Made by a program: the position numbers and the translations under genes. Shown piece by piece: positions 9,132-18,002 of a DNA stretch of 64,000 nt; within the stretch, counting starts at the first letter, position 1, and every line of letters starts with the position of its first letter. Source of the stretch: Paenibacillus sp. EZ-K15 (GTDB lineage: Bacteria; Bacillota; Bacilli; Paenibacillales; Paenibacillaceae). The stretch spans positions 63,368 to 127,367 of the forward strand of contig NZ_PDHM01000012.1 of NCBI RefSeq assembly GCF_002573715.1, read 5' to 3'. The notes under the pieces are model-generated. The model saw only the letters and a list, made by a program, of their open reading frames with translations, searched no databases and was not told the origin of the DNA.

Positions 9132-9989
9132 GTGAGCAGCTTACAAGTGGCTAAAGTGTTGAATAATAATGTAATCATAGCGAAGCATCCTCAACATGGC
9201 GAGGTTGTTGTTATTGGCAAGGGAATTGGCTTTAACCGGAAGAATAAAGACCGTATCCTGGCCTCCGCTGCCGAGAAGATGTTCATTTTGACCAAACCGG
9301 AGGAGCAGGAGCAGTATAAGCAGCTGGTGCCTCATATCGATGAGAAGCTGATTGAGGCGATGAATGACATTATTCTGAATGCTGCCAAATCCAGCGACGC
9401 TCCTCTGAATGAGCATATCCACATTGCGTTGACTGATCATATTGCATTTGCCATTAAACGCCATGCCCAAGGTCTCTATATTCATAATCCCTTTTTATAC
9501 GAAACCCGAGAGATGTATCCTGAAGAGTACGAGATGGCGGAATACGCCGTCCGTACCATCCGGGAGAAGCTTGGGGTCGACTTGGGCCAAGAGGAAATCG
9601 GATTCATTGCCCTTCATTTTCACGGCGCGCTCACAAACCAGCACATTTCGGAGGTTCGCAAACATTCGGAGCTGATCTCGGATCTAGTACATACCGTTGA
9701 ACAGCAGCTGGATTATACCATCCCGAAGGATTCATTGGATTATTCCCGTTTACTAACCCATCTCCGGTTTGCGTTGGAGCGGATTCGGCGGGGAGAAGCG
9801 GTAAACGAGACGAGTTCATTGGATGGTCTGCTGAAGCGTGAATATCCCGAGACGTATTCCTTGGCATGGAAACTGACAAAGATGATGGAGCAGCGCCTGA
9901 AGAAGCCCGTATATCCCGCTGAAGCCGGTTATTTGACCATTCATCTGGAGCGGCTGGTCCAGCGCAAAGAGCAGGGCGAGCAAATGTGA
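9132..9989 (+). CDS. glcT: GlcT-type transcriptional antiterminator (BglG family)
   Basis: An RNA-binding antiterminator of 285 residues. An N-terminal CAT RNA-binding domain (about 1-60; VAKVLNNNVIIAKH and KGIGFNRK) is followed by two PTS regulation domains with the phosphorylatable histidines (EEIGFIALHFHGAL in PRD1; GYLTIHLERL in PRD2). In B. subtilis GlcT is phosphorylated by EII-Glc without glucose and, when unphosphorylated, binds the ptsG leader to stop termination. It is directly upstream of ptsG with an RAT/terminator leader between, so the same role is strongly implied. The start is GTG 9132 after AAGAGGTG. Confidence 0.95.
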   Translation: MSSLQVAKVLNNNVIIAKHPQHGEVVVIGKGIGFNRKNKDRILASAAEKMFILTKPEEQEQYKQLVPHIDEKLIEAMNDIILNAAKSSDAPLNEHIHIALTDHIAFAIKRHAQGLYIHNPFLYETREMYPEEYEMAEYAVRTIREKLGVDLGQEEIGFIALHFHGALTNQHISEVRKHSELISDLVHTVEQQLDYTIPKDSLDYSRLLTHLRFALERIRRGEAVNETSSLDGLLKREYPETYSLAWKLTKMMEQRLKKPVYPAEAGYLTIHLERLVQRKEQGEQM

Positions 9990-10017
9990 AGATTTTATTA
10001 AGTCCCTTACCATGTGG

Positions 10018-10046
10018 TTGCAACGAAAAATGAACGATGTTACAAT
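10018..10046 (+). promoter_or_regulatory. ptsGHI promoter
   Basis: TTGCAA (10018-10023), a 17-base spacer and TACAAT (10041-10046) give a strong SigA promoter. Transcription would begin near 10053 and include the GlcT-controlled leader. Confidence 0.75.
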
Positions 10047-10080
10047 ACGAACAGTTATGAAGCATAAAACTTCAAATCAA

Positions 10081-10111
10081 ACGTGTAACTGATTCGATCA
10101 GGCATGAGTAT
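10081..10111 (+). promoter_or_regulatory. GlcT ribonucleic antiterminator (RAT)
   Basis: A 30-base element beginning ACGTGTAACTGATTCGATCA and running into GGCATGAGTA. It resembles the B. subtilis ptsG RAT and overlaps the left arm of the terminator at 10100-10110, so protein binding here would prevent the terminator from folding. The identity rests on resemblance and on the glcT-leader-ptsG context. Confidence 0.8.
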
Positions 10112-10202
10112 TGCAGGAATTTGGTTGTTATTACCCATTTTTGGGTAATCTAATCCATGAGATTAGCCATCCATTTTCCCGTGGTTACTCATGCCTTTTT
10201 TT
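10100..10202 (+). terminator. Conditional leader terminator of ptsG
   Basis: Outer arms AGGCATGAGTA (10100-10110) / TACTCATGCCT (10186-10196) pair perfectly and are followed by TTTTTT. Between them sit two further small hairpins, one near 10131-10149 (TTACCCA / TGGGTAA) and one near 10150-10165, giving a branched terminator. The left arm is shared with the RAT. Confidence 0.85.
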
Positions 10203-10270
10203 GATTTGGTTGTTTTATGATGTTCTACATTCAGCTTGTGATCACAACTAGATAGAGGGTGAGAATTTTC

Positions 10271-12352
10271 ATGTTTAAGCGGCTTTTTGGCGTCCTGCAA
10301 AGGGTCGGTAAAGCCCTGATGCTGCCCGTGGCCATATTGCCGGCGGCCGGACTATTACTCGGCCTTGGAAATATGCTGGTCAACCCTGATTTCCTGCAGT
10401 ATGCACCGTGGCTCAATGCGGCTTGGGTTCAAGCAGCTGCCACTGTCATGATGAATGCGGGACAAATCGTGTTCACGAATTTATCCTTGCTGTTTGCAGT
10501 GGGGGTTGCCGTCGGCTTGGCCGGAGGTGAAGGTGTGGCCGGGCTTGCTGCGATCATCGGTTACCTTGTCATGAACGTTACCATGGGCAGCGTTATAGGT
10601 GTGACGCCATCGATGATTGGCACGAATTACGAATATGCCAGCGTGCTTGGCATTCCGACCCTGGCAACCGGGGTATTCGGCGGAATTATTGTAGGTATAT
10701 TAGCGGCAAGCATGTACCGAAGATTTTTCAAAATAGAGCTTCCGTCCTATCTGGGCTTTTTTGCAGGAAAACGCTTTGTTCCGATTATGACGGCTGCAAC
10801 GTCCGTTTTGCTTGGTCTGTTAATGGTCTTTATATGGCCACCGATCCAGTCTGCGCTTAACACTGCATCCCATTTTATGCTGGAGCAAAACCTGACGCTG
10901 TCCGCTTTTGTGTTCGGCGTTGTGGAACGCGGATTGATTCCGTTCGGTCTGCACCACATTTTCTATTCTCCATTCTGGTTTGAGTTCGGGGAATATTTGA
11001 ATCAGGCAGGTCAAATGGTGCGCGGTGATCAAAATATATTCATGGCTCAGCTTCGGGATGGTGTGGAGTTTACGGCAGGCACCTTCATGACGGGTAAATA
11101 TCCGTTTATGATGTTTGGTCTTCCTGCTGCTGCGCTTGCCATCTATCATGAAGCGAGACCGGAGAACAAAAAGTTCGTCGCTGGTATTATGGGGTCGGCA
11201 GCACTGACCTCCTTCTTGACCGGGATCACGGAACCGCTTGAGTTCTCCTTCCTGTTCGTCGCACCGATCTTGTTCGTCGTGCATGCGCTGTTCGCAGGTC
11301 TATCCTTCATGACCATGCATATTCTGGGTACCAAGATTGGCATGACCTTCTCGGGCGGCCTGATCGATTACATGATATTCGGTGTCATTCCGAATCGGAC
11401 GCCATGGTGGAATGTACTCATTGTTGGTGCTATCATGGCAGTAATCTACTATTTCGGATTCCGGTTTGTCATTCGGAAATTCAATCTGAAGACGCCGGGC
11501 CGGGAGGAAGCTTCTGCATCGGAGTCGGAATCAGGCTCCCAGAGAGCAAGTGGTGACAGCAAAAATGAACTGCCGCTTAACATTCTGACTGCGCTTGGCG
11601 GCCAACCTAACATTGCGCATCTGGATGCCTGCATTACCCGTCTTCGGGTAGAGGTGAAAGATAAGGGCCATGTCGATAAGACAAGGCTGAAACAGTTGGG
11701 TGCGTCAGGTGTGCTGGAGGTGGGGAATAATATCCAGGCGATATTCGGAACGCGTTCCGATACGATTAAATCGCAAATTCAGGACATTATGTCGGGTATA
11801 ACACCGACTACCGCACCTGCAGCAGCGGATGTGGAGACGATGCCGACTGCTAAAGAGGAGTTGCAGGCGGGTCAGGACGGAGAAACGCTTGTCATGGAGG
11901 AGATTGTATCTCCAGTCGATGGAGAGCTTATGGATATTTCTCATGTACCTGATCCTGTGTTTGCAGAACGAATGACGGGGGATGGATTTGCGGTATTGCC
12001 TCATAACGGAACGATCGCTTCTCCTGTTAACGGAACTGTGTTTAACGTATTCCCCAGCAAGCATGCGGTCGGCATTATGTCCGATGGCGGCAAGGAAGTG
12101 CTTGTCCATATCGGCGTCAATACCGTTAAGCTGAAGGGGCAAGGGTTTGAAGTGCTTGTTCAGGAGGGGGATCTGGTATCTACAGGCCAACCGATCATGC
12201 AAGTGGATCTGGATTATGTGAAGGCGAATGCCAAATCGATTATCTCTCCTGTGATCTTCTCGAATTTGCCGGAAGGAGCTTCTGTGAAGCTGAACAAGAC
12301 CGGTGAAGTAAAAAGCGGTGAACAAGGGATCATCACCATATTGAAACCTTAA
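10271..12352 (+). CDS. ptsG: Glucose-specific PTS enzyme IICBA
   Basis: Takes up glucose and phosphorylates it to glucose-6-phosphate during transport. The 693-residue protein has the order IIC (about 1-400, multi-pass membrane; GKALMLPVAILPAAGLLLGL), a linker rich in Ser/Glu, IIB (about 430-510) with phosphorylated Cys454 in DACITRLRV, and IIA (about 540-693) with His613 in VLVHIGVNT. The B. subtilis protein has 699 residues and the same order. The start is ATG 10271, seven bases after GGGTGAG; a GTG at 10259 overlaps this site. ptsH and ptsI follow. Confidence 0.96.
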   Translation: MFKRLFGVLQRVGKALMLPVAILPAAGLLLGLGNMLVNPDFLQYAPWLNAAWVQAAATVMMNAGQIVFTNLSLLFAVGVAVGLAGGEGVAGLAAIIGYLVMNVTMGSVIGVTPSMIGTNYEYASVLGIPTLATGVFGGIIVGILAASMYRRFFKIELPSYLGFFAGKRFVPIMTAATSVLLGLLMVFIWPPIQSALNTASHFMLEQNLTLSAFVFGVVERGLIPFGLHHIFYSPFWFEFGEYLNQAGQMVRGDQNIFMAQLRDGVEFTAGTFMTGKYPFMMFGLPAAALAIYHEARPENKKFVAGIMGSAALTSFLTGITEPLEFSFLFVAPILFVVHALFAGLSFMTMHILGTKIGMTFSGGLIDYMIFGVIPNRTPWWNVLIVGAIMAVIYYFGFRFVIRKFNLKTPGREEASASESESGSQRASGDSKNELPLNILTALGGQPNIAHLDACITRLRVEVKDKGHVDKTRLKQLGASGVLEVGNNIQAIFGTRSDTIKSQIQDIMSGITPTTAPAAADVETMPTAKEELQAGQDGETLVMEEIVSPVDGELMDISHVPDPVFAERMTGDGFAVLPHNGTIASPVNGTVFNVFPSKHAVGIMSDGGKEVLVHIGVNTVKLKGQGFEVLVQEGDLVSTGQPIMQVDLDYVKANAKSIISPVIFSNLPEGASVKLNKTGEVKSGEQGIITILKP

Positions 12353-12412
12353 CTTCACGTTAATCTCAAGGATTCTAAAAAAATTAAAATATACGAAAGT
12401 AGGATGATGAAC

Positions 12413-12688
12413 ATGCAACAAACATTCAGAATTATTGACGAAGATGGAATTCACGCACGTCCGGCAACAGCATTGGTAAATACGGCTAACAAATTCCAGG
12501 ATACCAATTCATTTGCCGAAGCTAACGGCAAAAAAGTAACGTTGAAATCGATCCTGGGCGTTCTGTCCCTCGGATTGGAGCAAGGTGATACATTGACACT
12601 GATCACGGAAGGCGGCAATGAGAGCGAAGCGCTGACTGCACTGCAAGAAGTGATGGTGAACGAAGGGTTAGGCGAGCTTCATGAATAA
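12413..12688 (+). CDS. ptsH: Phosphocarrier protein HPr
   Basis: The general PTS phosphocarrier, 91 residues. The histidine phosphorylated by enzyme I is in DGIHARPAT (His14 with this start), and the HPr-kinase site serine is in [12 protein letters not shown] (Ser45), which with CcpA signals catabolite repression in Firmicutes. The start ATG 12413 has AGGA eight bases upstream; ATGs at 12404 and 12407 lie in the ribosome site. The gene overlaps ptsI by eight bases, so translation is coupled. Confidence 0.96.
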   Translation: MQQTFRIIDEDGIHARPATALVNTANKFQDTNSFAEANGKKVTLKSILGVLSLGLEQGDTLTLITEGGNESEALTALQEVMVNEGLGELHE

Positions 12689-14402
12689 TTTGAAAGGAAT
12701 CGCGGCTTCCGCAGGCATCGCGATTGCACGTGCTTTTACGCTGGAGCATCCCGATTACTCTGTTACGGAAAAGCAAGTGGCAGACACGGATGCCGAGCTT
12801 TCGAAGCTGGATGCGGCGCTGGCTCAGTCCCAGGCTGAGCTGGAAGCGATCAAAGCCCGCACGCTTCAGGAACTCGGGGAGAAGAAGGCTGAGATTTTCG
12901 AATCTCACCTTCTCATCCTGAATGATCCGGAATTGATTGAACCGGTCAAAGCGAAAATCGCTTCCGATTCGGTTAACGCTGAATATGCCTTAAATGAAAC
13001 GGCAACCCAATTCATTCAAATGTTCGAGAACATGAAGAGTGCCTACTTGCAGGAGCGGGCAGCGGATATGCGCGACGTAACCAAACGTATTCTTAAGCAT
13101 CTGCTCGGCCTGAATTATGTCAGTCCATCCGAAATCAGCGAAGAAGTGATCGTGGTTGCAGAGGACTTGACCCCGTCGGATACAGCGCAGTTGAACCGCA
13201 ACTACGTTAAAGGATTTACGACGAATATTGGCGGGCGTACCTCGCATTCTGCCATCATGGCCCGTTCGCTTGAAATTCCGGCTGTCGTCGGAACGAAAAA
13301 CGTGCTCTCTTCGGTCCAAAACGGGGACTTGATCATCGTTGACGGACTGGAAGGGGATGTCATCATTAATCCTACTGAAGCTATTGTAGCCCAATACCGT
13401 GCGAAGCAGGATGCCTACGCCAAACAGGTCGAGGAATGGAAGAAACTCCGCTCCGAACCGACGGTATCCAAGGACGGGATCCATGTGGAACTGGCCGCCA
13501 ATATCGGGACACCAAACGATGTAACTGGCGTGTTGGAGAATGGTGGGGAAGCGGTAGGATTGTATCGTACGGAATTCTTGTACATGGGCAGAGATAAACT
13601 TCCTTCCGAAGAGATCCAGTATGTCGCTTATAAATCGGTACTGGAGAAAATGGAAGGTAAGCCGGTTGTTGTCCGCACGCTTGATATCGGCGGGGACAAG
13701 GAACTGCCTTATCTGGATCTTCCTAAGGAAATGAATCCGTTCCTGGGATTCCGGGCCATTAGGTTGTGCCTGGACCGTCAGGATATTTTCAGAACACAGC
13801 TTCGGGCACTGCTCCGCGCAAGCGTCCATGGCAATCTGCGAATCATGTTTCCCATGATCGCGACACTCGGTGAATTCCGCGAAGCCAAAGCGCTTTTGGA
13901 GGAAGAGAAATCCAAACTTGTAAGCGAAGGCATTCCGGTATCCGAGGAGATCCAACTCGGGATTATGGTGGAGATTCCATCCACAGCGGTGCTTGCCGAT
14001 CAGTTTGCCAAAGAGGTTGATTTCTTCAGTATCGGAACGAATGATCTTATCCAGTATACGATGGCTGCTGACCGCATGAATGAACGGGTTGCTTATTTGT
14101 ATCAACCCTATAATCCAGCGATTTTGCGACTGGTTAAAATGGTTATCGATGCCGCTCATCGCGAAGGCCGCTGGGTTGGTATGTGCGGTGAAATGGCCGG
14201 TGACGCCACGGCGATTCCGATTCTCCTCGGGTTGGGGCTGGATGAGTTTAGCATGAGCGCTACATCCATTCTTCCGGCGCGCAGCCAGATCGGGAAGCTG
14301 TCCCGCAGTGATATGCAGGCACTCGCTGCCAAAGCACTTGAAATGGGTACCGCAGAGGAAGTAGTGGCTCTGGTGGAATCCATAGAAGTTGCAGGCGAGT
14401 AA
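12681..14402 (+). CDS. ptsI: PTS enzyme I (phosphoenolpyruvate-protein phosphotransferase)
   Basis: Autophosphorylates from PEP and passes the phosphate to HPr. The 573-residue cytosolic enzyme has the active-site His189 in [12 protein letters not shown], a linker, and the PEP-binding TIM barrel containing [19 protein letters not shown] (about 295-315), [11 protein letters not shown] and the C-terminal GMCGEMAGD with the acid/base cysteine. Length and motifs match B. subtilis PtsI. It is the last gene of glcT/ptsGHI and is followed by a terminator. Confidence 0.97.
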   Translation: MNNLKGIAASAGIAIARAFTLEHPDYSVTEKQVADTDAELSKLDAALAQSQAELEAIKARTLQELGEKKAEIFESHLLILNDPELIEPVKAKIASDSVNAEYALNETATQFIQMFENMKSAYLQERAADMRDVTKRILKHLLGLNYVSPSEISEEVIVVAEDLTPSDTAQLNRNYVKGFTTNIGGRTSHSAIMARSLEIPAVVGTKNVLSSVQNGDLIIVDGLEGDVIINPTEAIVAQYRAKQDAYAKQVEEWKKLRSEPTVSKDGIHVELAANIGTPNDVTGVLENGGEAVGLYRTEFLYMGRDKLPSEEIQYVAYKSVLEKMEGKPVVVRTLDIGGDKELPYLDLPKEMNPFLGFRAIRLCLDRQDIFRTQLRALLRASVHGNLRIMFPMIATLGEFREAKALLEEEKSKLVSEGIPVSEEIQLGIMVEIPSTAVLADQFAKEVDFFSIGTNDLIQYTMAADRMNERVAYLYQPYNPAILRLVKMVIDAAHREGRWVGMCGEMAGDATAIPILLGLGLDEFSMSATSILPARSQIGKLSRSDMQALAAKALEMGTAEEVVALVESIEVAGE

Positions 14403-14498
14403 GGGGAAGAAGGCCTGAACGGTCTTAGGAATTGATGAAGCACTTCGTTTGTTTTGAGGACTCTACTAATCTTTTTCCACGATAACCATACATTGACA

Positions 14499-14530
14499 AC
14501 ATCTGTCCATTTGGGCAGATGTTTTTTTTG
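14499..14530 (+). terminator. Terminator of the ptsGHI operon
   Basis: Ten-pair stem ACATCTGTCC (14499-14508) / GGGCAGATGT (14513-14522), one G-U pair, followed by eight T. Confidence 0.9.
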
Positions 14531-14635
14531 TCAAAAGAAAGACACCCGGCACATTTGCTAGTATAATAGCCTAAATATATAGTTAATTGGCATCAAACCC
14601 AAACCAAATCAGGGCTTTTGGCATATCATGGTATA

Positions 14636-14649
14636 TGAAAGCGTTCTAC
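14636..14649 (+). promoter_or_regulatory. Possible cre (CcpA) site before the pullulanase gene
   Basis: TGAAAGCGTTCTAC matches the cre consensus TGWAANCGNTNWCA except for the last two bases. It sits about 85 bases before the pullulanase start, in a 330-base gap that otherwise holds the ptsI terminator. Catabolite control of a starch-degrading enzyme would be expected. Confidence 0.45.
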
Positions 14650-14732
14650 ATTCATGTGCTAGAGGTCTGTCTTATGATTCAGGCGCCCATACTAGGAAGT
14701 AAATCTACTTATAAGTGACGGTGATGATGACT

Positions 14733-17108
14733 ATGGACATGATCAAGAGCTGTACAAGTGTTAAGCTCGGGGCAACCTACCGAAGAGAGGGAACGGCCTT
14801 TCAGGTATGGGCTCCGGAAGCGGTTCATGTGAGACTGGCTTTGTATGAAAGTCCGGGAGAGTATAACGAGCAAGGTCTCGTAACGGATCACGAGGGCGGT
14901 ATTTTATATTCAATGGAACATAGTGGCGACGGTATATGGTCGACTGTCGTAAACAGGGATCTTCATGGAACGTATTATATGTACCAAATCGAGTCAGTGG
15001 ACGGTGACGTGTGTTATGCCGTTGACCCCTATGCAACAGCGGTGTCCGCCAACGGCTGCCGCGGGGCGGTTGTTGATCTGGCGAAGAGCAATCCGCCGGG
15101 GTGGGAGCGGGATGTTAGGCCCAAGCTGCTGAAGCCTACGGATGCGGTGCTCTATGAGCTTCATGTACGCGACTTCTCGATTCATACCGATTCGGGAATG
15201 AAATATAGAGGAAAATATAAGGCATTCACGGAGGGTGGCCTGCGGGATTCCGAAGGGAATACCATTGGCCTGGATCATCTTGAAGAATTGGGTGTAACCC
15301 ATGTGCATCTGCTGCCGGTATTTGATTTTCGAACGGTCAATGAGCTGGACGGTTATGAAACCGGCTGCTTAAACCGCGAGTATAACTGGGGGTATGATCC
15401 GCAAAATTACAACGTTCCTGAAGGTTCATATGCGACAGATCCTATGGATCCAATTGTGCGCATCCGGGAGCTGAAGGAGATGATTCTGGCTCTGCATGCG
15501 AGGGGGATCCGTGTCGTCATGGACGTGGTTTACAACCATACGTATACGGTGGATGACGGTCCTTTTGAAAGATTGGCGCCAGGGTATTTCTATCGCAAGG
15601 ACGGATATGGCAATTTATCGAACGGTTCAGGCGTAGGCAACGAGCTGGCTACGGAGAAGCCGATGGTACGTAAATATATCAAGGATTCCTTAAGGTACTG
15701 GGCGGAGGAGTATCATATCGACGGATTTCGGTTTGATCTGATGGCTCTGATCGATATAACAACGATGAAAGAAATTGTAAGCGAGCTGCGTCGTGAGGTC
15801 GATAGCTCTCTCTTGTTCTACGGTGAGCCCTGGACAGGAGGCTTAAGCCCGTTAACGGAGCAGACCGTCAAAGGAAGCCAGAAGGGTCAAGGCTTTGCTG
15901 TATTCAATGATCATTTCCGGCATGCCATTAAGGGTGACAATGACGGGCGCGGCCCTGGGTTTGCTACGGGCGAACCGTGGTACGAGGGTGCGGTCGTTGA
16001 AGGGATGATGGGCTCGATCCATGATTTTGCGCTGCATCCGGATGAGACGGTCAATTACGTCACCGTGCACGATAATTTGAATCTGTGGGACAAAATTTTG
16101 GTGGCACACGGGATGGAAGAGCAGGCAGGGCTGCTCCATCTGATGGACGGGAAGCTGGTTAACGGCGGCGATGTATGGCAGGCAACCGCTGCATCGAAGC
16201 CTTATGTCGATATTCCTGATGAAGATGTGATGTCGGCAGTGCCTGTGCGCCGCAGCTTGCTGGCTAACGGCATTGTACTGCTCTCTCAGGGGATTCCGCT
16301 GCTGCATGCCGGCGATGAGCTGCTTCGCACGAAATTTGGCGATCATAACAGCTACCGCAGCGGGGATGCCGTTAATGCCATCCGCTGGTCGAACAAGAAA
16401 CGATTCAGACCTGTGTTTGACTACTACAAAGGCCTTATTGCCCTGCGCAAAGCCCATCCAGCATTTCGGATGGCAGCCAGAGAAGAGATTGAGGAACATA
16501 TGGAAGTACTGCGCAGCAGCGATCGGATTATTGCCTACCGGTTAACGCATCATGCCGCACAAGATAGCTGGGGACAGATCGTTGTGATCGTGAACGGGAA
16601 TGAGCATGAAATGACGGTTGATCTGCCGCCTACGCCTTACCGCTGGAACATCGTGGTGAATGATCACCAGGCAGGTACGGATACGATCGAGACGTTGGAC
16701 CAAGGAGCTATAGCCGTCCCAGGGCTGTCGCTGATGGTGTTGTACGAGGATCAGGCCCAGAAGAAGCAAGGGCTGACTACCGTTGAGATCGAATATGAGA
16801 GACGTGATCAAGCTTATGATGGCTGGAACGTATGGGTGTGGGGAACGGGCGTGCAGGATGGCAGCGTGCCATTCTCAAAGGCGGACAGCGGCAAAGCTCG
16901 AGCGGTCTTCTACGCAGCCTCCGGAACCAAACGGGTCGGCTGTATCGTCAGGTTGAATGATTGGGAGGATCGGGAAGGCGAGAACGACTGGTTTATCGAT
17001 ATTCCGCCGGATGAAGCAAAGGTACGGATTTCGCTGCAATGTCACAAAGACGAAGGCTCTGGGGGCCAAGAGCAGCAGGATATGGCGAGCTTTAGGATTG
17101 TATCGTAA
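14733..17108 (+). CDS. pulA: Type I pullulanase with C-terminal CBM41-like module
   Basis: Hydrolyses alpha-1,6 branches in pullulan and starch dextrins. The 791-residue protein begins with a CBM48-type module (about 10-105; FQVWAPEAVHVRLALYE), then a GH13_14 barrel with the type I signature YNWGYDPQNYN (about 215), DVVYNHT, GFRFDLMALID (nucleophile Asp), FYGEPWTGG (acid/base Glu) and VHDNLN. After the barrel and a beta domain comes a segment (about 683-775; IEYERRDQAYDGWNVWVWG) that looks like CBM41/PUD, usually found at the N-terminus. No signal peptide is seen, so it is probably cytosolic. Start ATG 14733 follows GGTGAT by seven bases; ATG 14724 or GTG 14715 remain possible. Confidence 0.93.
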   Translation: MDMIKSCTSVKLGATYRREGTAFQVWAPEAVHVRLALYESPGEYNEQGLVTDHEGGILYSMEHSGDGIWSTVVNRDLHGTYYMYQIESVDGDVCYAVDPYATAVSANGCRGAVVDLAKSNPPGWERDVRPKLLKPTDAVLYELHVRDFSIHTDSGMKYRGKYKAFTEGGLRDSEGNTIGLDHLEELGVTHVHLLPVFDFRTVNELDGYETGCLNREYNWGYDPQNYNVPEGSYATDPMDPIVRIRELKEMILALHARGIRVVMDVVYNHTYTVDDGPFERLAPGYFYRKDGYGNLSNGSGVGNELATEKPMVRKYIKDSLRYWAEEYHIDGFRFDLMALIDITTMKEIVSELRREVDSSLLFYGEPWTGGLSPLTEQTVKGSQKGQGFAVFNDHFRHAIKGDNDGRGPGFATGEPWYEGAVVEGMMGSIHDFALHPDETVNYVTVHDNLNLWDKILVAHGMEEQAGLLHLMDGKLVNGGDVWQATAASKPYVDIPDEDVMSAVPVRRSLLANGIVLLSQGIPLLHAGDELLRTKFGDHNSYRSGDAVNAIRWSNKKRFRPVFDYYKGLIALRKAHPAFRMAAREEIEEHMEVLRSSDRIIAYRLTHHAAQDSWGQIVVIVNGNEHEMTVDLPPTPYRWNIVVNDHQAGTDTIETLDQGAIAVPGLSLMVLYEDQAQKKQGLTTVEIEYERRDQAYDGWNVWVWGTGVQDGSVPFSKADSGKARAVFYAASGTKRVGCIVRLNDWEDREGENDWFIDIPPDEAKVRISLQCHKDEGSGGQEQQDMASFRIVS

Positions 17109-17117
17109 AAAAAATAA

Positions 17118-17155
17118 GGAGCCCTCCTTTTGTACTGAAAGGGGGCTCCCATTAT
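17118..17155 (+). terminator. Probable terminator after the pullulanase gene
   Basis: Stem GGAGCCC (17118-17124) / GGGCTCC (17143-17149), extended by a CCTTT / AAAGG pairing with one mismatch. The T tract (ATTATTTAT) is weak; an A run precedes the stem. Confidence 0.6.
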
Positions 17156-17288
17156 TTATATTTCAAAAGGGGTACCATTCATTACCCATTGGATTGAAAT
17201 TTAAAACATCTGCATCTCATGATTAGTTAGCAGGGAAATAGGGTAATAATGAGATAGACTTTGTTTTCGATAAAGGAGGATGTCACTC

Positions 17289-17918
17289 ATGTCAAAAGGA
17301 AACACAGTTCAACTCCAAGCAGATGTTCGTAACGAATTTACACGGGCTTCTCGCCGAGTGCTTCGCGAGAATGGCGGAATCCCCGGCGTCGTATACGGCG
17401 GGGGTGAGGAAAGCATCCCGGTTGCTGTTAATTTCAAGGATACGGCCAAGCTGTTTCACACCGGACGTTCGGAGGTATTCCAGCTTGATATTCCAGGCTC
17501 CGGTAAAATTCCGGTTTTGATTAAGGACATTCAAAAGAGACGCGGCACTGTATCCCATGTGGACTTTCTGCGGATCTCCATGAATAAGCCGGTTCGTGTC
17601 AGCATTCCGGTGGATTATCATGGTACTGCTGTCGGAACGAAATCTGGCGGTATTCTGCAAACCCAGGTGACCGAAATCGAAGTAGAGGGCTTGCCAGGCG
17701 AACTGCCTTCCACCCTTGAAGCAGACGTATCCGCTCTGGAGATAGGCGACAAGCTTACGGTTGCAGATATTAAAGTACCGGAGGGTATTACGTTACATGC
17801 TTCGGATGAGGAGGTTCTCGCAACCGTTATCGTGCCTCGTGCCGTTGAGGCTGAAGAGACAGAGGATGAAGCGGACGCTAAGGAAGCGAATGCGGGAGAG
17901 ACAGCCGAAGAATCATAA
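17289..17918 (+). CDS. rplY: 50S ribosomal protein L25/general stress protein Ctc
   Basis: Binds 5S rRNA in the large subunit. The 209-residue protein has the N-terminal L25 domain (about 5-95; SRRVLRENGGIPGVVYG, then DFLRISMNKPVRV) and the C-terminal TL5/CTC beta domain (about 100-185; EVEGLPGELPSTLEADVS), ending in an acidic low-complexity tail. The long form is normal for Bacillota. The start ATG 17289 has AAGGAGG nine bases upstream; ATG 17280 overlaps it. It is monocistronic and convergent with the binding-protein gene. Confidence 0.95.
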   Translation: MSKGNTVQLQADVRNEFTRASRRVLRENGGIPGVVYGGGEESIPVAVNFKDTAKLFHTGRSEVFQLDIPGSGKIPVLIKDIQKRRGTVSHVDFLRISMNKPVRVSIPVDYHGTAVGTKSGGILQTQVTEIEVEGLPGELPSTLEADVSALEIGDKLTVADIKVPEGITLHASDEEVLATVIVPRAVEAEETEDEADAKEANAGETAEES

Positions 17919-17930
17919 TATGCACATGTA

Positions 17931-17977
17931 AAAAGGCGCTTGCTTTGCTGGTATTCAGCAAAGCAAGCGCCTTTTTG
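17931..17977. terminator. Strong bidirectional terminator
   Basis: A 21-bp perfect inverted repeat (17931-17951 and 17957-17977) begins with AAAAAGGCGC and ends with GCGCCTTTTT around a five-base loop. It serves rplY on the plus strand and the convergent binding-protein gene on the minus strand. Confidence 0.92.
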
Positions 17978-18002
17978 TCAGGAATTTTGAATGTTGAAAA
18001 TT

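Noticed and set aside
12990..14159. 389-codon open frame opposite ptsI
   Set aside because: Antisense shadow of a strongly conserved gene; no ribosome site or motif.
17221..17246. SigB-type promoter before rplY (GGGTAA like a SigB -10)
   Set aside because: No matching GTTTAA element at the needed distance, although the B. subtilis homologue ctc is SigB-dependent.
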